Assembly (NCBI RefSeq): GCF_004342915.1
Contig: NZ_SLWL01000002.1
Coordinates: 1-64,000 of the forward strand
Reading direction: 5' to 3'
From: Camelimonas lactis
Lineage (GTDB): Bacteria; Pseudomonadota; Alphaproteobacteria; Rhizobiales; Beijerinckiaceae
Length of the DNA: 64,000 bases
Below, in pieces: positions 39,788 through 49,209 of this stretch. Under the pieces are notes generated by a model that was not told the origin of the DNA, searched no databases, and was given only the letters and a program-made list of their open reading frames with translations. Position 1 is the stretch's first letter. Every line of letters begins with the position of its first letter. The translations under genes and the position numbers were made by a program.

Positions 39788-40852
39788 TCAGTTTCGGGCC
39801 GGCGGCGGAGAAGCGGACATGTTGTGGATCGCGCGGCTCATGGATCGGGCCTGGCGGGGCGGGAAGCCAAAGCGGCGGCGGAAGGTCCGGTTGAAGTAGG
39901 ACAGATCGCCGAAGCCCACCGCGAAGGCGATGGCGCTGATCGACATATGGTCGCCCTGTGGCGACTGTAACAGGCGCATGGCCCGCTCCAGCCGGCGTTG
40001 CAGGACGAAGTCCGAGAACGTGAGCATCTCGTCGCTGAACAGTTTTTGCAGGTAGCGCAGGCTGATGCCGTGCTGCTCCGCCACCTGGCGCGCGTTCAGC
40101 CCCTGATCGGTCAGTCGCGCCTCGATATCCGACTTGATGGCGATCATGCGGTCGTCGGGGCGATGCGATGGCGGCGCCCCGGCCGGCTGGTCCGGGTGCT
40201 GGGCCATGATGTTCACCAGATTGACCATGAACGCCATGACGTGCTCGCGCAGCTCCGGCGTCTTCATGGGCATCAGGCCGCGCATCAGCGCGGCGCCGTA
40301 GTTTCCCAGCATCTGCAGGGCGTCGTCGCTGGCGTTGAAGACGCTCATGGCGCCGGCGGCGGCCATGGCGCCCTCGCCCAGCCTGTCGCACGGGGCGATA
40401 AAGCAGTCCACCCGCGACACCCGCGTGAGCTGCAGGGCGGAATGGGCCAGATCGGTCACCAGCAGGGCCTCCCGCGCATGGACGATGGCGTGGGCTGATC
40501 CGCGGCGCGCGACCATGACGCCGTCCGCCGGCCGCAGCAGCACCGCCGCACCTTCGAGAAAGACGCCGTTGAGCGCCAGTTCAACGCCCGTCCAGGGCGC
40601 GAACAGGGATTGCAGGCCAATATCCGGCTCCAGCCGCAGCACCGCCCGGGCGTGGAGCGGCGCCGGATGGGCGGCGTCGATTTCGCAATGGCGCGCGGCC
40701 TTGCCGGCGATGCGCAGGTCAATGTCCTGGGGGGTGTCTTTCGCCACATACCACACCGGCATGGTTTTCGCGGCGCGGCCTGGCGCGTCACGGGTCCCTG
40801 TCGCCCTGTTACGCCCTGGTCCGTTTTCCACTTCGCACCTGTCCAAGAACAT
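39788..40852 (-). CDS. AraC-family regulator of the siderophore locus (RhrA-like)
   Basis: This is a probable activator of siderophore genes, like RhrA of the rhizobactin 1021 locus. The C-terminal AraC DNA-binding domain has two helix-turn-helix units: NARQVAEQHGISLRYLQKLF and SISAIAFAVGFGDLSYFNRT followed by FRRRFGFPP. The N-terminal half looks like the AraC-binding-like (cupin-type) domain. I use the ATG at 40852 (354 residues); an ATG at 40762 would give 325, closer to family length. Neither has a strong ribosome binding site. It is divergent from the TonB receptor gene, across an AT-rich promoter region. Confidence 0.87.
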   Translation of the reverse strand: MFLDRCEVENGPGRNRATGTRDAPGRAAKTMPVWYVAKDTPQDIDLRIAGKAARHCEIDAAHPAPLHARAVLRLEPDIGLQSLFAPWTGVELALNGVFLEGAAVLLRPADGVMVARRGSAHAIVHAREALLVTDLAHSALQLTRVSRVDCFIAPCDRLGEGAMAAAGAMSVFNASDDALQMLGNYGAALMRGLMPMKTPELREHVMAFMVNLVNIMAQHPDQPAGAPPSHRPDDRMIAIKSDIEARLTDQGLNARQVAEQHGISLRYLQKLFSDEMLTFSDFVLQRRLERAMRLLQSPQGDHMSISAIAFAVGFGDLSYFNRTFRRRFGFPPRQARSMSRAIHNMSASPPPARN

Positions 40853-40925
40853 GATCGCAGCGGCATATAACAACAAAACAAGCAAACTGTAAGGCAAAAT
40901 AAGCAAGTGACCAGGAATTCGACCT

Positions 40926-40953
40926 GTATTTTAGTTTAGAATAATTAAAATAC
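40926..40953. promoter_or_regulatory. AT-rich inverted repeat in the TonB-receptor/araC promoter
   Basis: GTATTTTA at 40926-40933 and TAAAATAC at 40946-40953 form a perfect 8-base inverted repeat around 12 bases. Inside lies TTTAGAATAATTAAAA, whose left half matches the Irr/iron-control-element style TTTAGAA. A related palindrome precedes iucA. A role as iron- or AraC-responsive operator is inferred. Confidence 0.5.
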
Positions 40954-41044
40954 ACGTATTTCGTCGCAGCGTCTGCCCACCTGCGCAGGGTGATCGCAGC
41001 GCATCGATCGCGGTGACTTGGCAACCAGGGCGAACACATACACC

Positions 41045-43264
41045 ATGAGCAGAATCCTGCTGGCCACGGCGGCCTGTGCGGCCGTTGCGTCTCCCACGCT
41101 GGCCCAACCGGCCCAGACCACCGTGCAACTGGACGAGATCACGGTGACCGGATCGCGGGCGCAGCGCGCCCTGTCGGATATCCCGCAATCGATCCAGGTG
41201 ATTGACCGCGGCCAGATCGACACCCAGATCAAACAGGGTGGCGGCGCGGCCGGCCTGCTTTCGCGCGTGGCGCCGGGATTCTCGATCAACAACCAGACCG
41301 TGTCGGGCGCGTCGGAAACCTATCGCGGCCGCAGCCTGCTGGTTCTCGTTGACGGCGTGCCCATGACCACGCCGCTGCGTGACGTTTCGCGCATGCTGTC
41401 GCTGATCGACCTCAACGCGGTGGAACGGGTCGAGCTGGTCGCCGGCGCCTCCAGCCTGTATGGGGCGGGCGCCACCGGCGGCACGGTGAACTTCATCACC
41501 AAAACCGCGCAGCCCGGCGCGCCGCGCTTCGTGGTCAGCAGCAAGCTCACCGCCTTCACCGCCGATATCGGCCAGTCCATCGCGCCGGAGATCTCAGCCG
41601 GCGTTTCCGGCAAGAGCCAGAACGGCCTCGATTATGTGCTGTCGGCGACGGGAACCATGGCGCGGCGGACCTATGACGGCGCCGGGCGCGAACTGCCGTC
41701 CGACGCCATGCTGGGCCAAGGCGGCGGCGACCGCTTCGGCAAGGTCAATGTGCTGGCCAAGCTGGGCTATGATTTCGACGGCGGCAAACGCCTCGAACTC
41801 TCCGGCAACTATTATTATCTCGACCAGAACCCGCGCTATCTGACCAATTACGCGGGGGCCTTCGCCCAGCCGGACTTCCTGCGTCCCTACACCGGCGAGA
41901 ATGTCGCCGAGGACACAAAGTCCATCTCCCTGCGTTATACGGACAAGGATTTCGCCTTCGGCAGCCTGAGCATCCTTGGTTTCTACAACGACATCAGGAA
42001 GCGGTTTAATTACACCGAATTCTCATACCCCTATAATTCCCAGGTTTACTATTCGTTCGATCCGCGCAATCCCACCAGCCGCGCCAACCAGACGACGCTG
42101 TATTCCAATCGCGGCGGCATGAACCTGACGATCGACACGCCGCTCGACCAAATCTGGCAGGGCGCGAAACTGACCTGGGGAGCCGATCTGATCCACGAAA
42201 AGACGTGGCAGACGCTGACCGACGGGCAGAACGTATTTACGCCGCTGCACCAGACGACCACGGCGGCGTTCGCCCTGTTGCAGGTTCCGCTGACTGATCG
42301 CCTCACCGTGCGGGGCGGCGTGCGTTACGAGAACTTCGCCCTTGCGGTGGACGATTTCACCCGCCCCGCCGCGTTCGCCGCCGTGGCGGCGCGCACGCCC
42401 CTGGGCTACCAGGCGTTCGTGCTGCCCGCCCTGCGCGTCACCGGGGGCGATTACAACTATTCCTCGCCCACGTTCAATCTGGGCGCCACCTTCAAGCTGA
42501 CCGACAAGGCGGAGCTGTTCGGCGGTTTCTCCCAAGGGTTCGCCCTGCCGGACATTGGCTCCTACACGCGCCGCGCCGGCCTTTCGACCGCTTACGCCTG
42601 CCCGCTGACCCGGCCGAACTGCCTGCCGGCCTCGCGCTCGGTGATCTCCTATGCGGAGATCGCGCCGGAAGCCCAGATCGTCAACAACTATGAAGCCGGC
42701 GTTCGCGGCTCGGTCGGCAAATTCAAGGGCAGCCTCGCCGGTTTCATCAGCACCTCGCGCGAGGGCGTGACCTTCAACCCGCTCACCAACCAGATCTCCC
42801 AGCAGAAGGAGTTCATCTGGGGCGTGGAGGCCACCGGCGAATATCAGGTGACGGAGCAGCTGGCGCTCGGCGGCATATTTGGTTTCCGCGAAGGTCGGTA
42901 TGATTCCAACAATGACGGTCATCTGGACAGCTGGCTGCCCAACAACCGCATCGCCACGCCCTATACGGGCACGCTGTACGCCAGTTACCGTTTCGGGAAC
43001 GGCGTGAGCGTGCGCGTGGAGGGACAGGCCTGGTCCGGCCGGAACCAGCGGATCGACCTTTCCGGCGCGCATTACCGCATCAAGCCTAGCGCGACCATGA
43101 ACGCCGTGCTCACCGCGCCGGTTAACGGCGGCGGCGAGGCCTTCATCTCGGTGGACAACCTGTTCAACGCCACGTTGCAGAACCCCACCGGCACGTCGGT
43201 GCGCAACCTCCCGGTCTATTCCTGGGGGCGGACGATCGCCGTCGGCTACAAACAGACCTTCTGA
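41045..43264 (+). CDS. TonB-dependent siderophore receptor (IutA/RhtA-like)
   Basis: This outer membrane receptor would bind the ferric siderophore and pass it to the periplasm with TonB energy. The 739-residue protein has a signal peptide (MSRILLATAACAAVASPTLA), a TonB box region (DEITVTG), the plug motifs YRGRSLLVLVDGVPM and ERVELVAGASSLYGAGATGG, and ends in the C-terminal aromatic Phe (GYKQTF) of beta-barrels. The plug pattern resembles IutA and RhtA, the aerobactin and rhizobactin receptors. An in-frame TTG at 41018 is a less likely start. It opens an operon with the two following genes. Confidence 0.93.
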   Translation: MSRILLATAACAAVASPTLAQPAQTTVQLDEITVTGSRAQRALSDIPQSIQVIDRGQIDTQIKQGGGAAGLLSRVAPGFSINNQTVSGASETYRGRSLLVLVDGVPMTTPLRDVSRMLSLIDLNAVERVELVAGASSLYGAGATGGTVNFITKTAQPGAPRFVVSSKLTAFTADIGQSIAPEISAGVSGKSQNGLDYVLSATGTMARRTYDGAGRELPSDAMLGQGGGDRFGKVNVLAKLGYDFDGGKRLELSGNYYYLDQNPRYLTNYAGAFAQPDFLRPYTGENVAEDTKSISLRYTDKDFAFGSLSILGFYNDIRKRFNYTEFSYPYNSQVYYSFDPRNPTSRANQTTLYSNRGGMNLTIDTPLDQIWQGAKLTWGADLIHEKTWQTLTDGQNVFTPLHQTTTAAFALLQVPLTDRLTVRGGVRYENFALAVDDFTRPAAFAAVAARTPLGYQAFVLPALRVTGGDYNYSSPTFNLGATFKLTDKAELFGGFSQGFALPDIGSYTRRAGLSTAYACPLTRPNCLPASRSVISYAEIAPEAQIVNNYEAGVRGSVGKFKGSLAGFISTSREGVTFNPLTNQISQQKEFIWGVEATGEYQVTEQLALGGIFGFREGRYDSNNDGHLDSWLPNNRIATPYTGTLYASYRFGNGVSVRVEGQAWSGRNQRIDLSGAHYRIKPSATMNAVLTAPVNGGGEAFISVDNLFNATLQNPTGTSVRNLPVYSWGRTIAVGYKQTF

Positions 43265-43266
43265 GC

Positions 43267-43635
43267 ATGATCCTTTTTGAGCAAAGGGGCGCGCTGGTCA
43301 CGCTCCGGTTTGAACCGCCCTACGCGCCGGACGATGAACGCGGCTATCTGGCGGCGCTCGACCGGATTGGCGATTGCCCGCCGGGATTCGCGTTGCTGGC
43401 GGTGCTGGGCGGCGGCGCCCGCCTCTCCCGGGAGGGGGAGCGGGCCCAGGCGTTGTGGTTCAAGGCGACCCGCGCCCATGTCAACGACAACTGCCGGGCC
43501 ATCGCCATGGTGCGGCCCGGCGCCAGCGGGCGGATGACAGAGATATTCGGCAGGCTCTGGAACGTTCCGCTTGCCGCATTCACAGACGAACAGTCCGCCA
43601 GGGATTTCCTGGCGCAGCATGTGGCGGGACCATGA
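43267..43635 (+). CDS. Small SpoIIAA/STAS-like protein of the siderophore uptake operon
   Basis: I do not recognise a named family. The 122-residue soluble protein reads like the SpoIIAA-like/STAS fold: an N-terminal strand pair (ALVTLRFEPPYAPDDERGYL), a hydrophobic strand FALLAVLGGG, then WFKATRAHVNDNCRAIAMVR and FTDEQSARDFLAQH at the end. It starts two bases after the receptor stop and overlaps the importer start by four bases, so it belongs to the uptake operon. A role in handling the imported siderophore or controlling the importer is only a guess. Confidence 0.7.
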   Translation: MILFEQRGALVTLRFEPPYAPDDERGYLAALDRIGDCPPGFALLAVLGGGARLSREGERAQALWFKATRAHVNDNCRAIAMVRPGASGRMTEIFGRLWNVPLAAFTDEQSARDFLAQHVAGP

Positions 43636-44885
43636 GCACGCCGGATTACGCCGCCGCTGACGCAGCGCCCGCCCCGCGTCCCGGCCGCTCCCGGCTGTTC
43701 ATCGTCCTTGCGGGCCTGTATCTGGCGCAGTCCATTCCCTCATATCTGATCGCGGCGGCGCTGCCGCCGATCATGCGCGAGGCGGGCGTTTCGCGCGCCG
43801 CCATCGGCTATATGAGCATCCTGTTCCTGCCGCTGGTCCTCAAGTTCCTGTGGGCGCCATATGTCGACCGCATCCGCCCGTTCGCCCGGGCCCATCGCGC
43901 TGGCTGGGTAATCATCACCCAGGTCGTGGTCATCGGCTGCCTGCTCTGCCTGTTGCCGCTGGGGCCGACCGACGTCAGGGCCATCATGGCGGTCGGCATG
44001 GTCGCGTCCCTGCTGATCTCGACCCAGGACATCGCCACCGACGGCTACGCCGCGAAATACCTGCCGGCCCGCGACCGGGCCATCGGCAACGCCATCCAGG
44101 GCGGCGCGGTGGCGTTTGGCGTGCTGATCGGCGGCACGCTCAGTCTCATCCTGTATCATCACGTCGGCTGGCGCTGGATGATCCTCGGGGTGGTCGCTTT
44201 CTCGGCCCTGCCGCTGCTGGCGGCCCTCGCCATGCGCGAAAGCGACGCCCCGGCTCCGGCTGGCGCGCCCAGGCCGTCGATCCTGCGCTTCCTGCGACGC
44301 GCGGACGTGCGCAACATCCTGTGGGTGGCGTTGATCTACCGGGTGAGCGAAGGCCTGGTGAAGGCGATGGAAGGGCCGTATCTGGTGGATTCCGGCGTGC
44401 CGCTGGACCAGATCGGCTATCTCTCCGGCGTCTCGGCCACCACGGCGGGGCTGGCGGGATCGGCGATCGCCGCATGGCTGGTGACGCGGCGCGGCGCGCG
44501 TTTCGCCCTTGGCCTGCTGGGAGCGATGCGCACGCTGTGCTTCGCGCTGTTCGCCCTGCACGCGCTCGGCCTGCTGGCCGGAACCTGGCCGCTGTTTGGG
44601 GCCGCCGGCTTCCAGACGCTGATCCGCTACATGGAGATTGTCGCGCTCTACAGCCTGTTCATGTCGGTGACGTCACCGGACCAGCCAGGCACTGACTTCA
44701 CCATTCTCGCCTGCGCCCAGCTCATCGTCTATCTGGTGGGGTCGCTGGTTTCCGGGAAGCTGGCGGACCTGTTCGGTTACGGCGCCCTGTTCACCCTGGC
44801 CGCCGGCCTGTCGGCCATCGCCGTGCTCGCCACCATGCGGATGCTGGCGCCTGGCCCGCGCGCCGCCAGCGCACGCTCCCGTTAG
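43632..44885 (+). CDS. MFS siderophore importer, RhtX/FptX family
   Basis: This single-subunit inner membrane permease of the RhtX/FptX type imports ferric siderophore into the cytoplasm, in place of an ABC permease. The ATG at 43632 overlaps the upstream stop by four bases, giving 417 residues with about twelve hydrophobic segments. The N-terminal signature LYLAQSIPSYLIAAALPPIM and the loop LKFLWAPYVDRIRP are as in RhtX/FptX. It follows the TonB receptor as in pyochelin and rhizobactin loci. Confidence 0.9.
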   Translation: MSTPDYAAADAAPAPRPGRSRLFIVLAGLYLAQSIPSYLIAAALPPIMREAGVSRAAIGYMSILFLPLVLKFLWAPYVDRIRPFARAHRAGWVIITQVVVIGCLLCLLPLGPTDVRAIMAVGMVASLLISTQDIATDGYAAKYLPARDRAIGNAIQGGAVAFGVLIGGTLSLILYHHVGWRWMILGVVAFSALPLLAALAMRESDAPAPAGAPRPSILRFLRRADVRNILWVALIYRVSEGLVKAMEGPYLVDSGVPLDQIGYLSGVSATTAGLAGSAIAAWLVTRRGARFALGLLGAMRTLCFALFALHALGLLAGTWPLFGAAGFQTLIRYMEIVALYSLFMSVTSPDQPGTDFTILACAQLIVYLVGSLVSGKLADLFGYGALFTLAAGLSAIAVLATMRMLAPGPRAASARSR

Positions 44886-44894
44886 GCGACGCCG

Positions 44895-46067
44895 TTATGG
44901 CCCGGCGTCGGCGGGTTCTCCAGGCTTTCCGGCGAAAAACCACGGCAGGGCCAGCGCGAACGCGAGGCCAATGCAGGCGCAGAACAGAAACGGCGCGCCG
45001 GGCCACATGGCGAACATAAGGCCGCCCGTGAGGGCGCCGGCGCCCTGCCCCAGCACATGCACGCTGGCCAGCCAGCCGGCGGCGGAAGCCTGCTGGCCCG
45101 GCGCCACGCGCCCCACCAGCGCCGCCGTGTAGGCCGGCGTCGCCAGGGCCACGCCGGCGCCGGCCAGCAACGCCCCCGCCACCAGCAGCGGCAATAGCGG
45201 CGCCAGCATGACGCCGCTGCCAAAGGCAAAAAGCGCCAGCCCAAACCGCATGACGCCCATGGCGCCGCCGCCCAGCCGTGGGGTCAGTTGCAACTGCACC
45301 GCGATCATCACGATGGCGGTCAGCGCATAGCTGACGCCGGCCCAGCGCGCCGCCGCGTGGGCGTCTATGCCGAATTGCGCCTGCAGGAACAGGCCGAGCG
45401 TCATCTGGATCTGGCCAAACCCCAGGGTGAGCGCAAAGCCGATGGCCAGCAACGGCCCCACCGCCCGCGCCAGTTGGGGCAGCCGCATGCCTGTTGCGTC
45501 GGCGGGCTCCGGCTTCCGCACATCCGGAGCCGCCAGCAGGGTCAACGGGCTTAACGCCATGGCGACCAGCAACGGCCAGAGGCCAGCCGCGCCTGGCAGC
45601 GTCGCCAGCGAACCCAGAATGCGCCCGCCGCCAAGGCCGGCGCTGAGCCGCGCCAGGGCAGCCGGGCGGCGGGCTGGCGCGGTGGCGCGCGCCACCGTCG
45701 CCTGGGCGTGCGGCATCAGCCCGGCGGCGCCGGCGCTGTAGATGATCCGTGACAGCGCCAGCAGGCCAAGGGCGGCTGCCGCGGGCAACGCAGGCAGAAC
45801 CAGCGCCGCGAGAAATAGCGACTGCCCCACGACCATCAGCGCCGCCAGAACGCGGAAGCGCGCCCGCAACGCCTGCGGCCGCCGTCCCCAGAGCGGCGCC
45901 CCGACGAGGAAAGTCAGCGCGCCGGCAAAAGCCACCGCGCCGATGGCTGGCGCGTCCAGCCCCGTACGCCCGGCGATCACCGGAACCAGCGCCAGCAAGG
46001 CCGACTGACCAAAGCCGACTGTCGCGGCCATGGCGGAGAGCCAGCGGATATCCCTTTCGGACAGCAT
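44895..46067 (-). CDS. MFS transporter, probable siderophore exporter
   Basis: This 12-segment MFS protein lies between the uptake genes and iucA, and is divergent from iucA, so it probably exports the siderophore. I use the ATG at 46067 (MLSERDIRWLSAMAATVGFG), giving 390 residues; a longer frame begins at 46124. The MFS loop 2-3 motif is GAPLWGRRPQALRARFRV. It is convergent with the RhtX-like gene, ten bases apart. Substrate is inferred from context only. Confidence 0.82.
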   Translation of the reverse strand: MLSERDIRWLSAMAATVGFGQSALLALVPVIAGRTGLDAPAIGAVAFAGALTFLVGAPLWGRRPQALRARFRVLAALMVVGQSLFLAALVLPALPAAAALGLLALSRIIYSAGAAGLMPHAQATVARATAPARRPAALARLSAGLGGGRILGSLATLPGAAGLWPLLVAMALSPLTLLAAPDVRKPEPADATGMRLPQLARAVGPLLAIGFALTLGFGQIQMTLGLFLQAQFGIDAHAAARWAGVSYALTAIVMIAVQLQLTPRLGGGAMGVMRFGLALFAFGSGVMLAPLLPLLVAGALLAGAGVALATPAYTAALVGRVAPGQQASAAGWLASVHVLGQGAGALTGGLMFAMWPGAPFLFCACIGLAFALALPWFFAGKPGEPADAGP

Positions 46068-46246
46068 CAATGGCGGATCCTGTTTTTTCTGATGACAATG
46101 CCCCGCGGCAATGTGCCCGGGCATGTGGAGCGGCGCCGGACGCGCATCGGTGTGCTGGCGAGAGTCTTAAATTCCCCAGAGGAAACTGCAGAACACATCC
46201 CTGTGATGTCTGCAATCGCCGAAATGTAAATCAATAAATTTTCTTA

Positions 46247-46261
46247 TTTGAATAATTCAAA
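46247..46261. promoter_or_regulatory. Perfect 15-bp palindrome in the iucA promoter
   Basis: TTTGAATAATTCAAA is symmetrical around its central base. It stands in AT-rich DNA between the divergent MFS exporter and iucA, about 73 bases upstream of the iucA ribosome binding site. It shares GAATAATT(C/A)AAA with the site upstream of the TonB receptor, so both may bind one iron regulator (Irr, RirA or Fur family). Confidence 0.55.
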
Positions 46262-46333
46262 ACTATACATATTGCGCGATAGTCCAATATTTATTTCACG
46301 TCCATCGCTATGGTTTGTCCGGAGGCAGCCAGA

Positions 46334-48133
46334 ATGATGGAAACCAGACCAACATCGACAGATATCGCCGCGCGCATCTCGGCGCGCGCCTTCCTGCTGG
46401 GCCTGCTGCGGGAATGGGATGGCTGGACATTTGAAGGGGATGGCGCGGCGGCCGCCGGTGATTCAGCCGGGCGCGCGCCGCGCATCCTGCTCCCCCTCCC
46501 AAGCCACGGCGTGACGCTCGCCGTCGCAGCCCCGCACAGGTCTGATGTCGGCTGTCATGGCTTCAGGCCTCCGTTCAGTGAAATCCGGCCTTCCGGCGCG
46601 GAGCGCGCCATCCCCTTCACGCTGGCGGCGACGCTGATCGCAACCGAGCCATCGATCACCGGCGCGGCCGGCGCTGACCGCGCGCCGACCTTCCTGGCGC
46701 GGGTCTTCGACAGCATGGCCAATATCGATGACGTCATTCGCCACGCGCCGGACAGGACCGTGCCATTCACCGCGCGCGACCCGGACTTCATCGAGGGCGA
46801 GCAGGCGCTGCGCCATGGTCACGCGGTGCATCCGACGCCGCGCAGCCGGGATGAATTCACCATGGAGGATTCCCGGCGGTTCGCCGCCGAATACGGCGCG
46901 GGCTTCCAGCTGCGCTGGTGGGCGGTAGCCCCGGAACATATCGCCCACGCCGCATCGCGGGGTGTCCCGGCGCCGGCCATGGCGCGCGATCTGCTCGCCA
47001 GCGACGGCGCCGTCAGCGACGCGGTTATCGCGGCGGAGCGCGCCGGGCGCGTGATCCTTCCCATGCATCCCTGGCAGGCGGCGCGCCTGGCGCTCGATGC
47101 GGACGTGGAGCGCCTCATGCGCGCCGGCGCCGTGGCCGATCTGGGCGCCTCGGGCGCGCCATGGTTCGCCACGTCGTCCCTGCGCAGTATCTACGCGCCG
47201 CATGCGCCCTGGATGCTCAAAACCTCGCTAAGCCTGCGACTGACCAATTCGCGCCGGCTGATCGAGCCGCATGAGTGCATCCGGGGGCTCGAGATCGACA
47301 GGCTGCTGGCGGGCCCTGTCGGGCAGGAGATTTTCGCGCGCTTCCCGCAGTTCCGCGTGATGGGCGAACCGGCGTTTCTTGCGTTGCGCGACGCGGCGGG
47401 AAACATCCTGCGCGCCGCGATCATGGTGTTCCGCGATAACCCGTTCCGCGGCGCCGCAACGACGCCTGCGACGGTTCTGGCCGCGCTGGCGGAGATCGGC
47501 GGCGATGGCCGCGACAGCCGGCTGGCGCGGCTTGTGGCCCGCATCGCCCGCGAGGGAGGCGCCGACCCGCGCCGGATCGCCCTGGCCTGGTTCGACCGCT
47601 TTCTCAGCGTCGTCGTTGCGCCGCTGATCACCGTCCAGGCCGATTACGGGCTGCTGTTTGGGGCGCACCAGCAGAACATCGTGGTTGGTCTGGCCAACGG
47701 CTGGCCGGATGCGCTGTATTTCCGCGACTGCCAGGGCACCGGCTATGTCAGCGAGTTCCTGCCCGAACTGGCGCGCCTGGCGCCGGATGTGAACGTGCGG
47801 GCCGGTCACATCTTCAGTTCCGCGGAAGCGGCCCGCCTCGCCGGCTACTACCTCATCGTCAACAGCGTGTTCGCCGTCATCGGCGCGCTGGCGCTTGCCG
47901 GCCTCGCCGCCGAGCGCCCGCTGCTCGCCGCCCTGCGCGGCCTGCTGCTGCGTCTGCGCGCCGCCTCCCCCCGTGATCCGGCCCTCATCGATTACCTGCT
48001 CACATCCCCCACCCTGGAGAGCAAAGGCAACTTCATGATCTGCTTTCGCAATCTCAACGAAAACACCGACGTGACCGACCCACTGGCGGGCTACGTCGCC
48101 ATGGCCAATCCGCTGGCGGAGGCCGTGGCATGA
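46334..48133 (+). CDS. iucA: NRPS-independent siderophore synthetase, IucA-like
   Basis: This enzyme activates citrate with ATP and joins it to one N6-acyl-N6-hydroxylysine (or a similar amine). The ATG at 46334 has GGAGG eight bases upstream. The 599-residue protein has the NIS-synthetase pattern: ILPMHPWQAARL in the middle, SLRLTNSRRLIEPHECIRGL, and LFGAHQQNIVVGL with the following CQGTGYV near residue 460. It is the first gene of a four-gene operon in which each gene overlaps the next by four bases. Confidence 0.92.
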   Translation: MMETRPTSTDIAARISARAFLLGLLREWDGWTFEGDGAAAAGDSAGRAPRILLPLPSHGVTLAVAAPHRSDVGCHGFRPPFSEIRPSGAERAIPFTLAATLIATEPSITGAAGADRAPTFLARVFDSMANIDDVIRHAPDRTVPFTARDPDFIEGEQALRHGHAVHPTPRSRDEFTMEDSRRFAAEYGAGFQLRWWAVAPEHIAHAASRGVPAPAMARDLLASDGAVSDAVIAAERAGRVILPMHPWQAARLALDADVERLMRAGAVADLGASGAPWFATSSLRSIYAPHAPWMLKTSLSLRLTNSRRLIEPHECIRGLEIDRLLAGPVGQEIFARFPQFRVMGEPAFLALRDAAGNILRAAIMVFRDNPFRGAATTPATVLAALAEIGGDGRDSRLARLVARIAREGGADPRRIALAWFDRFLSVVVAPLITVQADYGLLFGAHQQNIVVGLANGWPDALYFRDCQGTGYVSEFLPELARLAPDVNVRAGHIFSSAEAARLAGYYLIVNSVFAVIGALALAGLAAERPLLAALRGLLLRLRAASPRDPALIDYLLTSPTLESKGNFMICFRNLNENTDVTDPLAGYVAMANPLAEAVA

Positions 48134-49209
48134 ACATCATTCTGCCCCGCAAGGAGACGCCGGCGCCGGTCTGGCCAGACGTCCGCGACAGCCGCCACTT
48201 CCCCGCCCGCATCGCCGGCGACCTCACGGTGCTGGCGCATCGTCTGGATGATGATCGCCTGGCGTTGCGCCTCGCCGGCGATGACGTCGAAGCGGAGTTC
48301 GCCAGCCGCGATGGCGGCCAGGGCCGGCTGCGCCTCAGGCCGCCCTTCGGCGAGGCCCCCAATGACGTGGATGCGCTGGCCGTCCTGATCGAGGCCGCTT
48401 TCCAGAGCGATCCATCGTGTCTTGCCCTTGAATTGCCGGGGCTGGCCGGAAAACCGGCGCTGGCTCCGCTTTCGTCATGCAGCCAGATGGCGGACGGCGC
48501 GCCGGCGGCGATCGTCCGGCGCAGCGAATTTTACCAGTTGCCCCTGCTGTGGCGCGCCGCCGCGGCCCATGCGGCGCCGCCGCTGATCCGCTCCGGCCCT
48601 GGCCCGCAGGACCGCCCGCCGCCGCTGCGCGCGCCGGCGCCGCGCGGCGAGATGTACCGGCGCTGGCTGCCGCATCTGGGGATGACCCTGTCGCTGCGCC
48701 CCATCGACCGCCGCCAGGATCTGGAGCTGTTTCACGGCTGGATGAACCAGCCGCGCGTCGCCTTCTTCTGGGAGCTGGCGCAGAGCCGTGAGGAGCTGGA
48801 CCGTTACCTGGCCGAACAGGAGGCCGACCCGCATATCTTCGGCGTCATCGGCAGCTTCGATGACGAGCCCGTGGGCTATTTCGAGTTCTACTGGGCGAAG
48901 GAGGACCGGCTCGGGCCGTTCTACGATGCGGACGACTACGACCGCGGCTGGCACGGCCTGATCGGCAACGCCCGCCACCTGGGCCGCGTCAGGACCCTGG
49001 CCTGGTTCCGCTCGCTCACCCACTACCTGTTCCTCGACGATCCGCGCACGCAACGCATCGTTGGCGAGCCCCGCGCCTCGCACCACAAGATGCTGAGCTA
49101 TTGCGCCGATCTCGCCTACGAGAAGGTCAAGGAGTTCGACTTTCCACACAAGCGCGCCGCCCTTGTCTGCTGCGAGCGCGAGCGCTTTTTCCGTCAGGTG
49201 GCGCTGTGA
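48130..49209 (+). CDS. iucB: N6-hydroxylysine O-acetyltransferase, IucB-like
   Basis: This is a GNAT-fold acyltransferase that acylates the hydroxylated amine. The 359-residue protein starts in the iucA stop (ATGA). The first 170 residues form the extra N-terminal domain of IucB; the GNAT domain follows with LELFHGWMNQPRVAFFWELA, GYFEFYWAKEDRL and the CoA-region RIVGEPRASHHKMLSYCADL. Both the long N-terminal part and the ending EKVKEFDFPHKRAALV are as in IucB rather than in the shorter RhbD. Confidence 0.9.
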   Translation: MNIILPRKETPAPVWPDVRDSRHFPARIAGDLTVLAHRLDDDRLALRLAGDDVEAEFASRDGGQGRLRLRPPFGEAPNDVDALAVLIEAAFQSDPSCLALELPGLAGKPALAPLSSCSQMADGAPAAIVRRSEFYQLPLLWRAAAAHAAPPLIRSGPGPQDRPPPLRAPAPRGEMYRRWLPHLGMTLSLRPIDRRQDLELFHGWMNQPRVAFFWELAQSREELDRYLAEQEADPHIFGVIGSFDDEPVGYFEFYWAKEDRLGPFYDADDYDRGWHGLIGNARHLGRVRTLAWFRSLTHYLFLDDPRTQRIVGEPRASHHKMLSYCADLAYEKVKEFDFPHKRAALVCCERERFFRQVAL